Shown piece after piece: positions 49,101-56,700 of a stretch of 64,000 nucleotides of DNA. A program made the position numbers and the translations under genes. The DNA is from Leptasterias polaris (lineage: Eukaryota; Echinodermata; Asteroidea; Forcipulatida; Asteriidae): positions 372,001 to 436,000 of the forward strand of contig JAZGTN010000014.1 of NCBI GenBank assembly GCA_037783415.1, read 5' to 3'. Within the stretch, counting starts at the first letter, position 1, and every line of letters begins with the position of its first letter. Under the pieces are notes generated by a model, which had not been told where the DNA came from, made no database searches, and was given only the letters and a program-made list of their open reading frames with translations.

Positions 49101-51430
49101 CATGTGGTGTAGCACTGAGACACGAGGAGACTATTATTCTGACACAGGTAAGCCTATAAATTTGTTTTGTTGTCAAAAATTGTGTGGCACTCTGTGTAGA
49201 GTTTTGTTCATTATAGGGCCCACTAAAAACTACAAATAACGTTGTTGCACTTGGTTTTTGAGTTGGCCGTAATCGTACTCGAGCGGTAAACACAGGTTCC
49301 CAGTTGGGATAATCTTATTCAGGCTAGGGTCAGCCAAGACAAGAAATATACATGGCATTGCACAATGGTACTGGTAGCGTAAGTCGAGGGGGTCTTAGAT
49401 CAGGGGGGGGTGATGTTTGGTTGGTGCAGACTACTGGTGTATCGAAGGATGTCAGACAACTTGTCCGTCTGACAACTCGACAGTCTGACAACTTGACAGG
49501 TCCGACAACTCGTTCGGTCAGACAACTCGACGGCTGGACATTCAACTGTAAGACAAGTTGAATTTTGATCAGACATCCTCGTGGCAGAAGGAGGATTCGT
49601 GTGGCACAGGCGGCACACTGCAGCTAACCGCACGGCCGCCCGGCATGGGGGACGAGCGTTCTGTGACTGGGCATTGGCGTTCCCCCGGGAGTGGGGGACA
49701 AACGCAAAGATGGCGGGCGTGCATGGAGTGATTCGGAACTCTATGAGCGGGGGGCGGAACTCTATGAGCGGGGGGCACACGCAACAAGCAAAGTTGGCCG
49801 GCGTGCACGGAGTTTAGCGTGCCGGCCACAAACTCCGGCAAACTCCAGCAAACTGTGGCCATTCATACACGCAGACAAGTGTATTTGTTCTGGCCCTGTT
49901 TTTGCCTCCAAGAAAAAATAATGACATGATGATAAAGCTGAAAGGGGGCTTCTTTAGGAAAATTGTGCAAACGTAAGCTAAAGTTTTAATTGGCCAGAAG
50001 TGCCTCCTACAAAATGGTGCATCCCCTGGCCTTCTCTAAAATTTAACCTAGTTTCGGCGACGTGACTGGCCTACTGGCCGGAGGCAGGATATTATGTCTC
50101 CTGGAGATTGGGCAAAGTATGACTCGAGTTATATGTTTTGTGCAATTCCAACTGATTGACAGACTAATTTAATTTAATATGGGCGCCTGTTTAAGTATTT
50201 CAAATTTAAATATACATGTATTTAGATCTTTATTACCCAGTAGTTTGCTTTTTGTAGTGTTGTGTCAGTGAAGAAGTGTAAAAAAAAAAAAAAATTGTAT
50301 CAATAAATCTTTGTAACATTCCTGTCAAAAAAAATGTTCAGGTCACGACAAAAAATTAAAAAAATTGTCAATCATCAATCTGACTGCATTATATATATGT
50401 TCTCACAGCCTCGGCAGCCGGCTGGCCACTAACCCCGGCCGCCGCACGCACACCCAAAGCCGCCTGGCATGGGGGGCATGGGGATTTAGCAAAAGAAGTC
50501 GTAGTGCAACTTTCCAGGCTGTGCACTATCCGGCCCAAGAGAAGGCCAACGAAACACTTCTTTGAAGTTCACGCTAAATAAATTTACACAACACAAGCTG
50601 TCAAGTTGTCTGACCTGTCAAGTTGTCTGACCGGACGAGTTGTCTGACCCGTCGAGTTGTAAAACGGACGAGTTGACAGAACTCCGTATAATATCCATCA
50701 TCATCATTCACTCAACACGTGACACTGTCACTAGTAGTAGTGTACTAGTAGTACGTAGTCTAAGTAGTACAGTAGTGTCGTGAGTCCATCAACAAATCAA
50801 CTTCAAGTTCAAGTTCAAGTCCAAGACAATTCACAAACTGAAACTCACACTATCATGATCTCACTCACACACAGTCACATTCACAAAGTCAATGGTTGGA
50901 ATCAAAACTATGTCCGTGAGTGGAAGTCGCACAGTCTCTTGCCACATCATTTCTAAATTCTAATTTTATCCCTTCCACAATTCACCTTTATTTCAGGAAG
51001 TTAGTTGTCACTTGACTTTGACATGTTGAAAGTTTCAACAAGCAAGGAGCAAAACAAAATAAGCAGAATTTGCGCAATATTCAATGTTTGCGCCGCTGGG
51101 TAAGAAAAATGCTCAAAATTAATAGAATTGCGCAACACGTACATACTTGTTTATAACAAAGCGCGCACAATTTCAAAATACTTTCACATTCCATTCATTT
51201 TGCGCTAGCTCAAAACATTTGCCTTTTTCGTCTGCCAAACCATGAAACCCAGTTTAAGAAAACACAGCATGAAAAAACAATATATTTTACCTATAAGTTT
51301 AAGAGGGATATGTATTGAAATCATGGCGGATGTTTCTAGTTACCTGTAAACGGCAAATAACGTTTTCATCAAAAGAATTTCCATCATTGTCGTCTGCCAA
51401 ACAGACAGCTCCGTTCGAGTAGGCCGCCAT
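28065..51430 (-). CDS. IQCC: IQ motif-containing protein C (IQCC) orthologue, 3' end not found
   Basis: Minus-strand exons: 51344-51430, 47057-47218, 44220-45519, 28065-28168; phases 0, 0, 1, then 0 at the last donor, joining without a stop for 551 codons. Residues 28-41 form an IQ motif (LQ...R...R..F; Ala replaces the usual Gly), split by intron 1 right after the Gln. IQ motifs bind calmodulin; IQCC itself is poorly characterised. Exon 2 continues with KLYEEVFSDIE and WREP as I recall in vertebrate IQCC. Exon 3 is 433 codons of Ser/Thr/Asp/Glu-rich, probably disordered sequence. Exon 4 has LELLWVQQAISSRK, nearly the same as the helix near the middle of vertebrate IQCC. Intron 3 is 16 kb and holds LINE, Gypsy-like and MITE insertions. 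At least one 3' exon is missing. Confidence 0.85.
28478..28841. mobile_element. TTAA-flanked MITE (364 bp)
   Basis: TTAA at 28474-28477 and 28842-28845; ends AGGCAGGGTGAAC and TATACCTTGCCT. Internal TTGGGATACACCAAGTGAGG. Inverse relative of 17623-18117. Confidence 0.85.
28846..30062. other. No gene seen (IQCC intron 3 or downstream of exon 4)
   Basis: Includes a small inverted pair at 28975-29125 (CACTACCTAGACTTG / AAGTCTAGCCACTACC). Open frames are short. Confidence 0.4.
30067..30410. mobile_element. MITE related to 15411-15800, inverse orientation
   Basis: Preceded by TTAA (30063-30066); shares AAAGTTTCAGTTGAATACAG and TCCACGTTTAGCGAGG with the other copy's complement. The far end is not sharply defined. 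Confidence 0.65.
30560..34330 (+). mobile_element. Decayed Gypsy-like LTR retrotransposon (pol remnants)
   Basis: Many stops and frameshifts, but translated pieces keep the order of a Gypsy-type pol: a reverse-transcriptase start near 32070-32310 (IAFADV, TDLTNAF, RVYTRSAMGMP), DDLKCGGNT near 32380, an RNase H-like part to about 33260, and an integrase part at 33780-33960 (VIHADPAPGFKALP, then NPVVEMVIHEL). The region up to 34300 matches the pol end in character. No LTRs were identified. A DNA transposon (30931-31845) splits the 5' part. Long-dead copy inside the IQCC intron. Confidence 0.75.
30931..31845. mobile_element. Nested DNA transposon, non-autonomous (915 bp)
   Basis: Ends GGTATGTTCACACAAGTAAC and AGCTACTCGTGTGAACATACC are inverted, with subterminal AGCAG/GCTGCTAA motifs. 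CATAG is present on both sides (30926-30930 and 31846-31850) as target duplication. No transposase frame inside. Confidence 0.8.
34340..34505. repeat. Tandem duplication, two ~90 bp copies
   Basis: TTTTGCATTGTATTA...TAACTGGTAGTCATTATATC occurs twice in a row, separated by a T-rich linker. Confidence 0.85.
34506..35870. other. Repeat fragment and AT-rich DNA, no gene
   Basis: 34510-34800 has GGGAGGAAAACCAGAGGGCC, a phrase I recall from dispersed repeats of many marine invertebrates. The rest is AT-rich with homopolymer runs, including poly-C at 35221 and 35865. Confidence 0.45.
35881..35993 (+). mobile_element. Short tRNA-like SINE (family B), anticodon arm deleted
   Basis: CGAACAAAGA...GCTAGATAGCTGAGTTGGTA...GGTTCAAATCC...TCTTTGTTCAACCC. 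Compared with the next copy it lacks the middle of the tRNA-like part. Confidence 0.75.
36170..36297 (+). mobile_element. Short tRNA-like SINE (family B)
   Basis: Box A-like TAGCTCAGTTGG near 36214 and box B GGTTCAAATCC near 36258 are spaced as in a tRNA; the middle CACCGGCACGTTAAACTGG is arm-like. The unit begins CGAACAAC and ends CTTTGTTCAACCC. Repeats at 35881, 41732 and 43795 show it is a dispersed element, not a lone tRNA gene. Confidence 0.75.
36298..37388. other. No gene seen
   Basis: AT-rich; nothing recognised before the LINE. Confidence 0.35.
37389..40672 (+). mobile_element. Decayed LINE (endonuclease and reverse transcriptase), interrupted by a SINE
   Basis: An apurinic-type endonuclease spans 37430-38210: ICVQEHR, GGDMNAKVG, QLDFIF and SDHR motifs, with one frame change near 37610. 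The reverse transcriptase spans 38800-40000: GKAPGLDEIP, GIVPLPKKGNLS, FVDFRNAFDS, AGVLQGDTLAP and LDFADD. A C-terminal part follows with MYGSDTWTVT and KIQQRRLKLAGH. Stops lie at about 39899 and 40238 and frames shift near 38290 and 38730, so it is inactive. It ends in a GA repeat (40658-40672). The architecture fits RTE- or Nimb-type non-LTR elements; the clade is uncertain. Confidence 0.85.
39094..39453 (+). mobile_element. tRNA-derived SINE nested in the LINE
   Basis: Complete copy: box A TGGCCGAGTGG, box B GGTTCGAGTCC, body TTGAGCAAGACACTTCGC and CACCCAGGGGTATAAATGGG, 3' end GCGCTATATAAGAACTGG and an ATT-repeat tail. Reverse-transcriptase coding resumes directly after it. Confidence 0.9.
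40673..41731. other. No gene seen
   Basis: GTACATGTA-rich stretch at 40750-40795; otherwise AT-rich unique sequence. Confidence 0.4.
41732..41870 (+). mobile_element. Short tRNA-like SINE (family B)
   Basis: CGAACAAAGATATTGACAAA to TCTTTGTTCAACCC with the same TAGCTCAGTTGGTAGAGCAC and GGTTCAAATC core as 36170-36297. Confidence 0.8.
41871..43732. other. No gene; repeat fragments
   Basis: A poly-G run at 42623 and a fragment at 43320-43490 related to the repeat at 18395 (AAATGTTCC, CATAGAGGTGCCC). Confidence 0.4.
43733..44098. mobile_element. MITE with ~35 bp inverted ends, carrying a family B SINE
   Basis: ATCACTTTGAAAACGGGGAA...GTGTAACAATA at the left mirrors TATTGTTACACC...TTTTCAAAGTGAAT at the right; a further GTTACACC...TTTCAAAATGGGG copy sits inside the right half. 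Confidence 0.65.
43795..43937 (+). mobile_element. Short tRNA-like SINE (family B), nested
   Basis: CGAACAAAGATAAAGTG...GTAGCTCGGTTGGTAAAGCA...GTTCAAGTAC...TTCCTTGTTC. More diverged than the copies at 36170 and 41732. Confidence 0.65.
44220..45519 (-). CDS. IQCC: IQCC exon 3 (large low-complexity exon)
   Basis: Acceptor gatttacag, donor ACAG|gtatgt; 433 codons plus one base. Strong composition bias to Ser, Thr, Asp, Glu and Gln, with no stop for 1.3 kb. Vertebrate IQCC also has a long poorly conserved region here. Confidence 0.85.
45685..45790 (-). mobile_element. 3' tail of a tRNA-derived SINE, reverse
   Basis: AATAATAATAAT tail then ACCAGTTCTTATATAGCGCA and CTCAATGCGCTTTACA, the inverse of the 39094-39453 copy's 3' end. 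Confidence 0.8.
45791..47056. other. IQCC intron 2, no other gene
   Basis: AT-rich. A repeat fragment at 46975-47040 (GTTCACAAAGTAAAAGG...AATTTCAAGGCAT) recurs at 24855-24905. Confidence 0.4.
47057..47218 (-). CDS. IQCC: IQCC exon 2 (IQ motif)
   Basis: Acceptor aatttcag, donor AAA|gtaagt; 54 codons, phase 0. Encodes AIMRAFIIRKKFQQVRKLYE, completing the IQ motif, then a short domain ending in IQWREPAM and VIPK. Confidence 0.88.
47463..47775 (+). mobile_element. tRNA-derived SINE, diverged
   Basis: Head TCTGGCCAAGCAGTT...GCGGGTTTGAACCCC, body GTCCTTGAGCAAGACACTTA and CACCCAGGGGTAAATGGGTA, as in the 39094 copy. It lies in IQCC intron 1. Confidence 0.8.
47868..48295. mobile_element. Unclassified repeat split by a MITE
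   Basis: CAGGCCTGGAATTACATGGC...AAAAGTTTCCCATAGACTTT and its inverse-type ending TTTCAGGCCTG; interrupted at 48093-48239. Relative at 18395-18570. Confidence 0.6.
48093..48239. mobile_element. MITE of the GGTCGATTTCACAAAG-ended family (147 bp)
   Basis: GGGGTCGATTTCACAAAG at the left mirrors CTTTGTGAAATCGAGCCC at the right. The same element in inverse orientation lies at 53337-53485. Confidence 0.9.
48604..48900 (+). mobile_element. tRNA-derived SINE
   Basis: Head CTTGGCCGAGCGGTCAAGCG with CTTGATTCAAGCTCTGGTGT; body AAGTAAGACACTACAG and GTCCTTCGGATGATAAAC. The box B region is degraded. Confidence 0.75.
49455..50683. mobile_element. Foldback-like element whose inverted ends are short tandem repeats
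   Basis: Left arm 49455-49568 has about six units of 16-17 bp such as GACAACTCGACAGTCT and GACAACTTGACAGGTCC; right arm 50596-50683 has the inverse (AGTTGTCTGACCTGTCA and variants). The interior includes a GC-rich segment (49570-49860) with a doubled CGGAACTCTATGAGCGGGGG. No coding function recognised. It lies in IQCC intron 1. Confidence 0.65.
50684..51343. other. IQCC intron 1, proximal part
   Basis: Short simple repeats (CTAGTAGTAGTGTACTAG near 50750, CAAGTTCAAGTTCAAGT near 50805); otherwise unremarkable. Confidence 0.4.
51344..51430 (-). CDS. IQCC: IQCC exon 1 (start)
   Basis: ATGGCGGCC start in a good context (aagATGG); 29 codons ending ...VICRLQ, donor CAG|gtaact, phase 0. The last two residues begin the IQ motif. 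Confidence 0.82.
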
Positions 51431-52364
51431 CTTTAATGGTTAAATCTCTGATTGGTCAAGTTATTCTTTTAACAATGTTGGCAAAAACTGTAAAAACATG
51501 AAGTCAATGATTTAAGTGATAAATATTCTGACCGAAAAATGTTTCGTACACGACAGTGTTAATGTGTCAAAGAAATGTAAAAGTGAAAAAATAAAATAAA
51601 TTAATAATAAAAATTATAAATCTTCCCTTTTTTTACATCCCAACTCATGAGGGCAGTATTCAAAATAAACAACAAAATGCACAATGTATTGCAGATAATT
51701 GGAAATGAAACAGACGACGTGGACACGTTCACTTACACATTGACTTTCTTGTGAAATTGTGTTTTTATTTTGAACCAAAATCTCCCTAACTTTGTATTAC
51801 TAGGACTGGTGAGCAATGCAACCTCCAAACGGCAGAGATCTCAACGTAATCAGTGATTTAATGAAGTTTCGTTCCTGTGTACATGTGTGGTCATTTGTTT
51901 TTTGTGTTGGTTTATCATTTTATGGGAATTTGTACATCTGGTGACAGCTGCTGTGTGCTACAACTGCTGTGTGCTACAACTGCTAGTGCTACAACTGCTA
52001 GTGCTACTGGTACTGCTAGCTTTCGATATTAATCGGTACATCTGATTGTAATTGCCTTTAATGTTGATGATGGTGATTTTGGTGCCATTAAATTGAAGCT
52101 CGGAAAAGCTGTAGTGTTGGTTTGTATTGTGTACATTATTCATAAAGCAACTCATCATACCGTTCCCGATGAGGTTGCATTGTGAATGTGATGTCGCGAT
52201 TGACGTGCAAAGAACAGGCCTAAACTTTAAAATCAAACTAAAGTTGATGCTCTACATTAGCAAACATAGTTAAGTTAAATTATAAATGCTGTGTGGAATT
52301 TAATGAGCTGCATGAAACAGTGGTTGGACAAACATCTATCTACGGTTCGGATACATAGTTAGAA
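51431..52364. promoter_or_regulatory. Shared intergenic region between divergent genes (candidate bidirectional promoter)
   Basis: The start codons of IQCC (minus) and the CARF/MULE/SWIM gene (plus) are 934 bp apart, head to head. The interval must hold both promoters or 5' exons. I see no clear TATA box at a fixed place. It contains a short tandem repeat of CTGCTGTGTGCTACAA type at 51945-52020. Confidence 0.5.
51945..52020. repeat. Short tandem repeat in the divergent promoter region
   Basis: About four copies of a 16-18 bp unit reading CTGCTGTGTGCTACAA or CTGCTAGTGCTACAA. Confidence 0.75.
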
Positions 52365-52842
52365 ATGGAGGATTCATCAATTGTTTCTCATCAAACAGAA
52401 ACACAAAGTGGAGGAGACATCAAAGGTCAGTATCTGAATCAACCAGAAAGGAGCTATAATAATAAAGGATCACATGTTTCCACCACTGACAAGGGTAGAA
52501 AAAATATCAAGGAGGAGGTGGTCTCACGAGCTGTATGCATGATGGAGGAGATCATGAACCCATGTCAAAGTTCACAGGTCAAAGCGCAACCTACCTGCAC
52601 TCTGAGGTCATCTGTACAACAAATACAAGATAAAGCAAGTTCATCATTGATGAGGTTCAAAACTGAGACCTTACCATTGGTTGAACATTCAACCAATGAG
52701 GAGATGAAGACTTTGGAGGTCAGGCCGTTTCCATGGGTTACAAGCTACGACAAAGTGAAGGAGGTGATACAAGATTACGAAATTGAAACAACTTCTACGT
52801 TTTTGCTTGGAAATCCAGAGAGAGACTTCGGAAAGTCCTTTG
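52365..52842 (+). CDS. CARF/MULE/SWIM gene, exon 1
   Basis: Start codon exon, residues 1-159 plus one base (phase 1). The first 120 residues are polar and low in recognisable domains; the end (EVRPFPWVTSYDKVKEVIQD) enters the CARF-like region. Donor is TTTG|gtatga. Confidence 0.8.
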
Positions 52843-53670
52843 GTATGAACATTTTGTTTTAAAGTTGGTTGAACATTTATTCTCAATTTCTTTGTTATGT
52901 GCAATTCCATGGTTCGGAAGAAAATTTTTACTCGTTAAACAACATTTAAATCATGAGAATCATAAACAGTTAAAGTAATAATTACTAATATCAACCAAAT
53001 GTCACAATTTTACTACTTAAAGACTGCCCCTTCAAAATAACTCCACTCTTTTCTAATTGCAGAAAATCGGGCTTGTAAGTTACGACTATCCAACAAAAAA
53101 TTGATGATTTTGTTATTTTGTTAACGATTTTTTCTTTGCTTTCAGATGAAATGAAGCACCCCCATCACATTCATTTACACGGGGGTGGATTCGTCAATGA
53201 AGTGTCTCCCAAACTCTTGTTGGAGGGGATTCCTTACATAATGATGGGGAACAGGAAACTCACTTGTCACCATGGAAAGCCTCACCCCAACTCTGTCAAG
53301 AAGGTATTAATAATTAAGTGTGGGGTTTCAAGTCCTGGGCTCGATTTCACAAAGAGTTAAGATTGATCGTAACTGCAAATCCATCGCAGTTGCTTAGCAA
53401 AGAGTGATGTCACAATACAAATCACTATGGTAATACTGATTAACTCATCTTAAGATGAATCTTAGTGCTTTGTGAAATCGACCCCTGGTCTTGACACCTG
53501 TGTCCTTGCGCAAGATACTTAATCATAATTGCTTTGTAGGGGTTACTAAACCCTAGTGTTTCTGGTTCACGTAGCAAGCACCATTGTTTACAGGTTTCCT
53601 CAGGTTTTCAAGCAACAGTAAGTAAGTTCACTTTTGAGGCATCCTTGAATTGGTTTCATTACCACAAATA

Positions 53671-53719
<49 letters not shown>

Positions 53720-56700
53720 AACAATAATAACATATTTTAACATATCCTAGATCAAGGCGCTTTACAACATTAATACTTCTGTTTACCGGGCATACTTATA
53801 GACTATTCCTCTAACTTTCTCAACTACCTTGGGAGCATTCACCCCCCCCCCCCCCCACACAAGCTGCTTAAACTAGCACTGATGGGTTAATCCAACACAA
53901 TAGTAATACTGTCTCAGCCGTCTCGGGTTCCCATTTATACACCTGGGCTGAGAGAAGCAATTATGCCCTGTCAAGGACATCATTACCGAGAATGGAACCC
54001 ATTGTCCGATGATTCAACCATCAGAACTTGAGTCCGATGCAGTAAACCGCTCTGCACTGCCACAACTCGCCACAAATTCTTCCAGCCCCAAACCCTTCAC
54101 CCAACCTGAATTGTAAGTTAACTTGAGAGAAGTTGCTTACTTCCTAACCGTCACAAAGTTTACTGGGTTTACGATTGGTAGTGCAACAACTCTGAAATTA
54201 ACCTGTACTTGAATTGTGCATTTGAACTGCACAAATGTATAGCCAAACTTTAACTATCCCAAATGTATGCACAGAACACACTGAGATCAGATATGACTTT
54301 TTTTAAACAAAATCGAGAGAACCCTTTTTGGCACCGACAGAACAATGAGTTTTCTGAAAACTCACTTTGCTGCATACCTACAGTATGATGATTATTAAAC
54401 CAACTTATAGCTCAAATGGACTGCTATTATTTTAGATGATTTGTTCTGATTTCTCTGAATACCAACTTTGCTGCATACATGTATATGCAATGCATGGCGG
54501 CAAGTCGGTCTAATCTGCATGCAGTACATAACCACCAACTTGTGTAGCTGAAACACATATTGTTGTTGTTTCCTTTGACTATGTTTAGTGGATATTTGAT
54601 ATATATTTACAGGATAAAAGCAAGCGACGACTTTGCAAGCAGCCTTCAAAGAAAGTTGGATGCCCTTCTCAAATCTTGATCCGTCATGTCATGCTGCTAC
54701 CAGACTTCAAAGTAAGAACTACTTTTAAAAAACAAATTTGCGAGTTCAGTTTTGAATAATGTCTGGTACAATGACTTGATTGGTCACAAATGAACATTCA
54801 AACTGAAATACAGCGTGGCTATATACATGTTTAGGGGCAAGCTTTCATATAGTAACCTCCAAATGACAAGTGGTCACTTGTGAAAGCAAGTCATTAATAA
54901 TAATAATGAACCATTCTTGTATAGCGCATATCACATTCACAGGGAAGTCTCACAGGGAAGTCATTGTGCCAGACATTATTCAAATATCTAACTCGCATTA
55001 AATTGGAGAATGCTATGAATTTTCTTTCTCTTCCTGAAGTTGGCAGATGTCACACACAAAAATAATATTATTATATTTTTGTGTGTGTGACATCATTAGC
55101 TATGGTTTGTACACAATAACAATCAATAAGAGTAATCAGTTCTTATATATTTAGTGCTTTATCTTCATAATTCTCAAAGCGCTTGTAATCTTTAAGATAG
55201 GTATGCCAAATTTTGGAATTATGAGACTCATTTATATAGCATTATGCGGTGCAATCTACAGTGTATGCTAGAAACACAATGGCAAATCCCTTTGCAATAA
55301 CCATAGTGTTCTCTAATACGTATTACACAACACACACAACCTTAGGCCCTATCTGATGGATAAAGCAAAGGCGGTGAAGTGTCTTGCTTAAGACACTAGT
55401 GTCAAGACAGGACTGAAACCCACACTCTGCTAATCTTGAAATCTTGAGTCCGATGCGCTACACTGCTCAACCACAATATTTTCTTTGCTGCATTATTTGT
55501 TATTGAATAGCGGACTCTTAACCCCTTCTATATCTAGTTTGTTGTTAAGTGGTATATGTGTCTCTTACCACAATAGTTTGATGTGAGCAAAGTGACCGAG
55601 CACAAACGAAGGGAACTATCTAAGCATATCAAGTTAACTCTGAAGGAGAAGCGAGTGACCAATGAGTCTCGGTTCTACATGGATTTTCCTGATGTCAACA
55701 GCCACAGATATCATCCCCTGGGAGAGGTAATGTCATCTTCTGTTCAACGTGTGGGGTGTCGTGGCCGAGCGGTCTAGTACACCGGACCCAAGCTCTGGTG
55801 TTGTCAGCAGCAGAGTGTGGGTTCGAATCCCAGTCATGATACTTGTGCCCTTGTGCCCTTGTGCCCTTGAGCATGGCACTTAACCATAATTGCTTTGTAA
55901 AAAGTTGGGAAGGTAGTGCATTCTGCTCTACCAGTCAGGCTCCTATAGTGGATGATACCCATGCCTACATCCTTACAGACTGTAAAGGGGGGTAACCCTG
56001 TTTCAGCCCCAAGAGTAGGTAGCAATGTGCCCCTGGTGGCAGTTGATTTGAGTCGATAGTCCAAATCAATTGTAGCCCTCACCTTGAAGTGGCCCTCCGT
56101 GGCCGTATCATGTCAGGCGATCTCTCATTATTAAAATTTTATAACAAAATGCATTTCTATGGTTTGTTTGTTAATCTTGAACATTATCTGCTCATAATAT
56201 GAGCCAGTATGTACAAAAGTAATGGGGTGGAAACACTTTGCACAGAACTTATGATATCGTTCCTCCCTTTTATGTGAGGGTATAAATTGTAAACTTATAA
56301 ACAACTTCCAAAGATGCTCTCTCTCTAAGTTTTTATTTTACTAGAACTATGTTAGAAGATAATTTTCCAAAACTATGGTTTTAACCAAATATTTAATTTT
56401 AAAGAAACACAGACTAAGTAGAATAACTGTTGGTGTAAGTGCAGCCGAGATTAGAACAATTATGAGATCCCTGGCACCCAAAATGCTGGCAAAGCACTGA
56501 CTAGAACAATGCAATTGCAGCACATAGGTTAAGTGTCCCTCTAGCCACCAGGGCCCAATTTCATAGAGCAGCAAATATTGCTTAACATTTGTCTGCTAAG
56601 CAGAAATGAGCAGAATACCAGTCACAAATTGTAAATGTTACAAAGTAATTTGGCTGGTAACATTATTCTGGTAAGCAAAATTTGTGTGCTTAAGCAGCTC

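Noticed and set aside
49569..49862. 97-codon frame in the GC-rich core of the intron 1 element
   Set aside because: Frames are open on both strands because of GC bias and internal duplication; no conserved motif.
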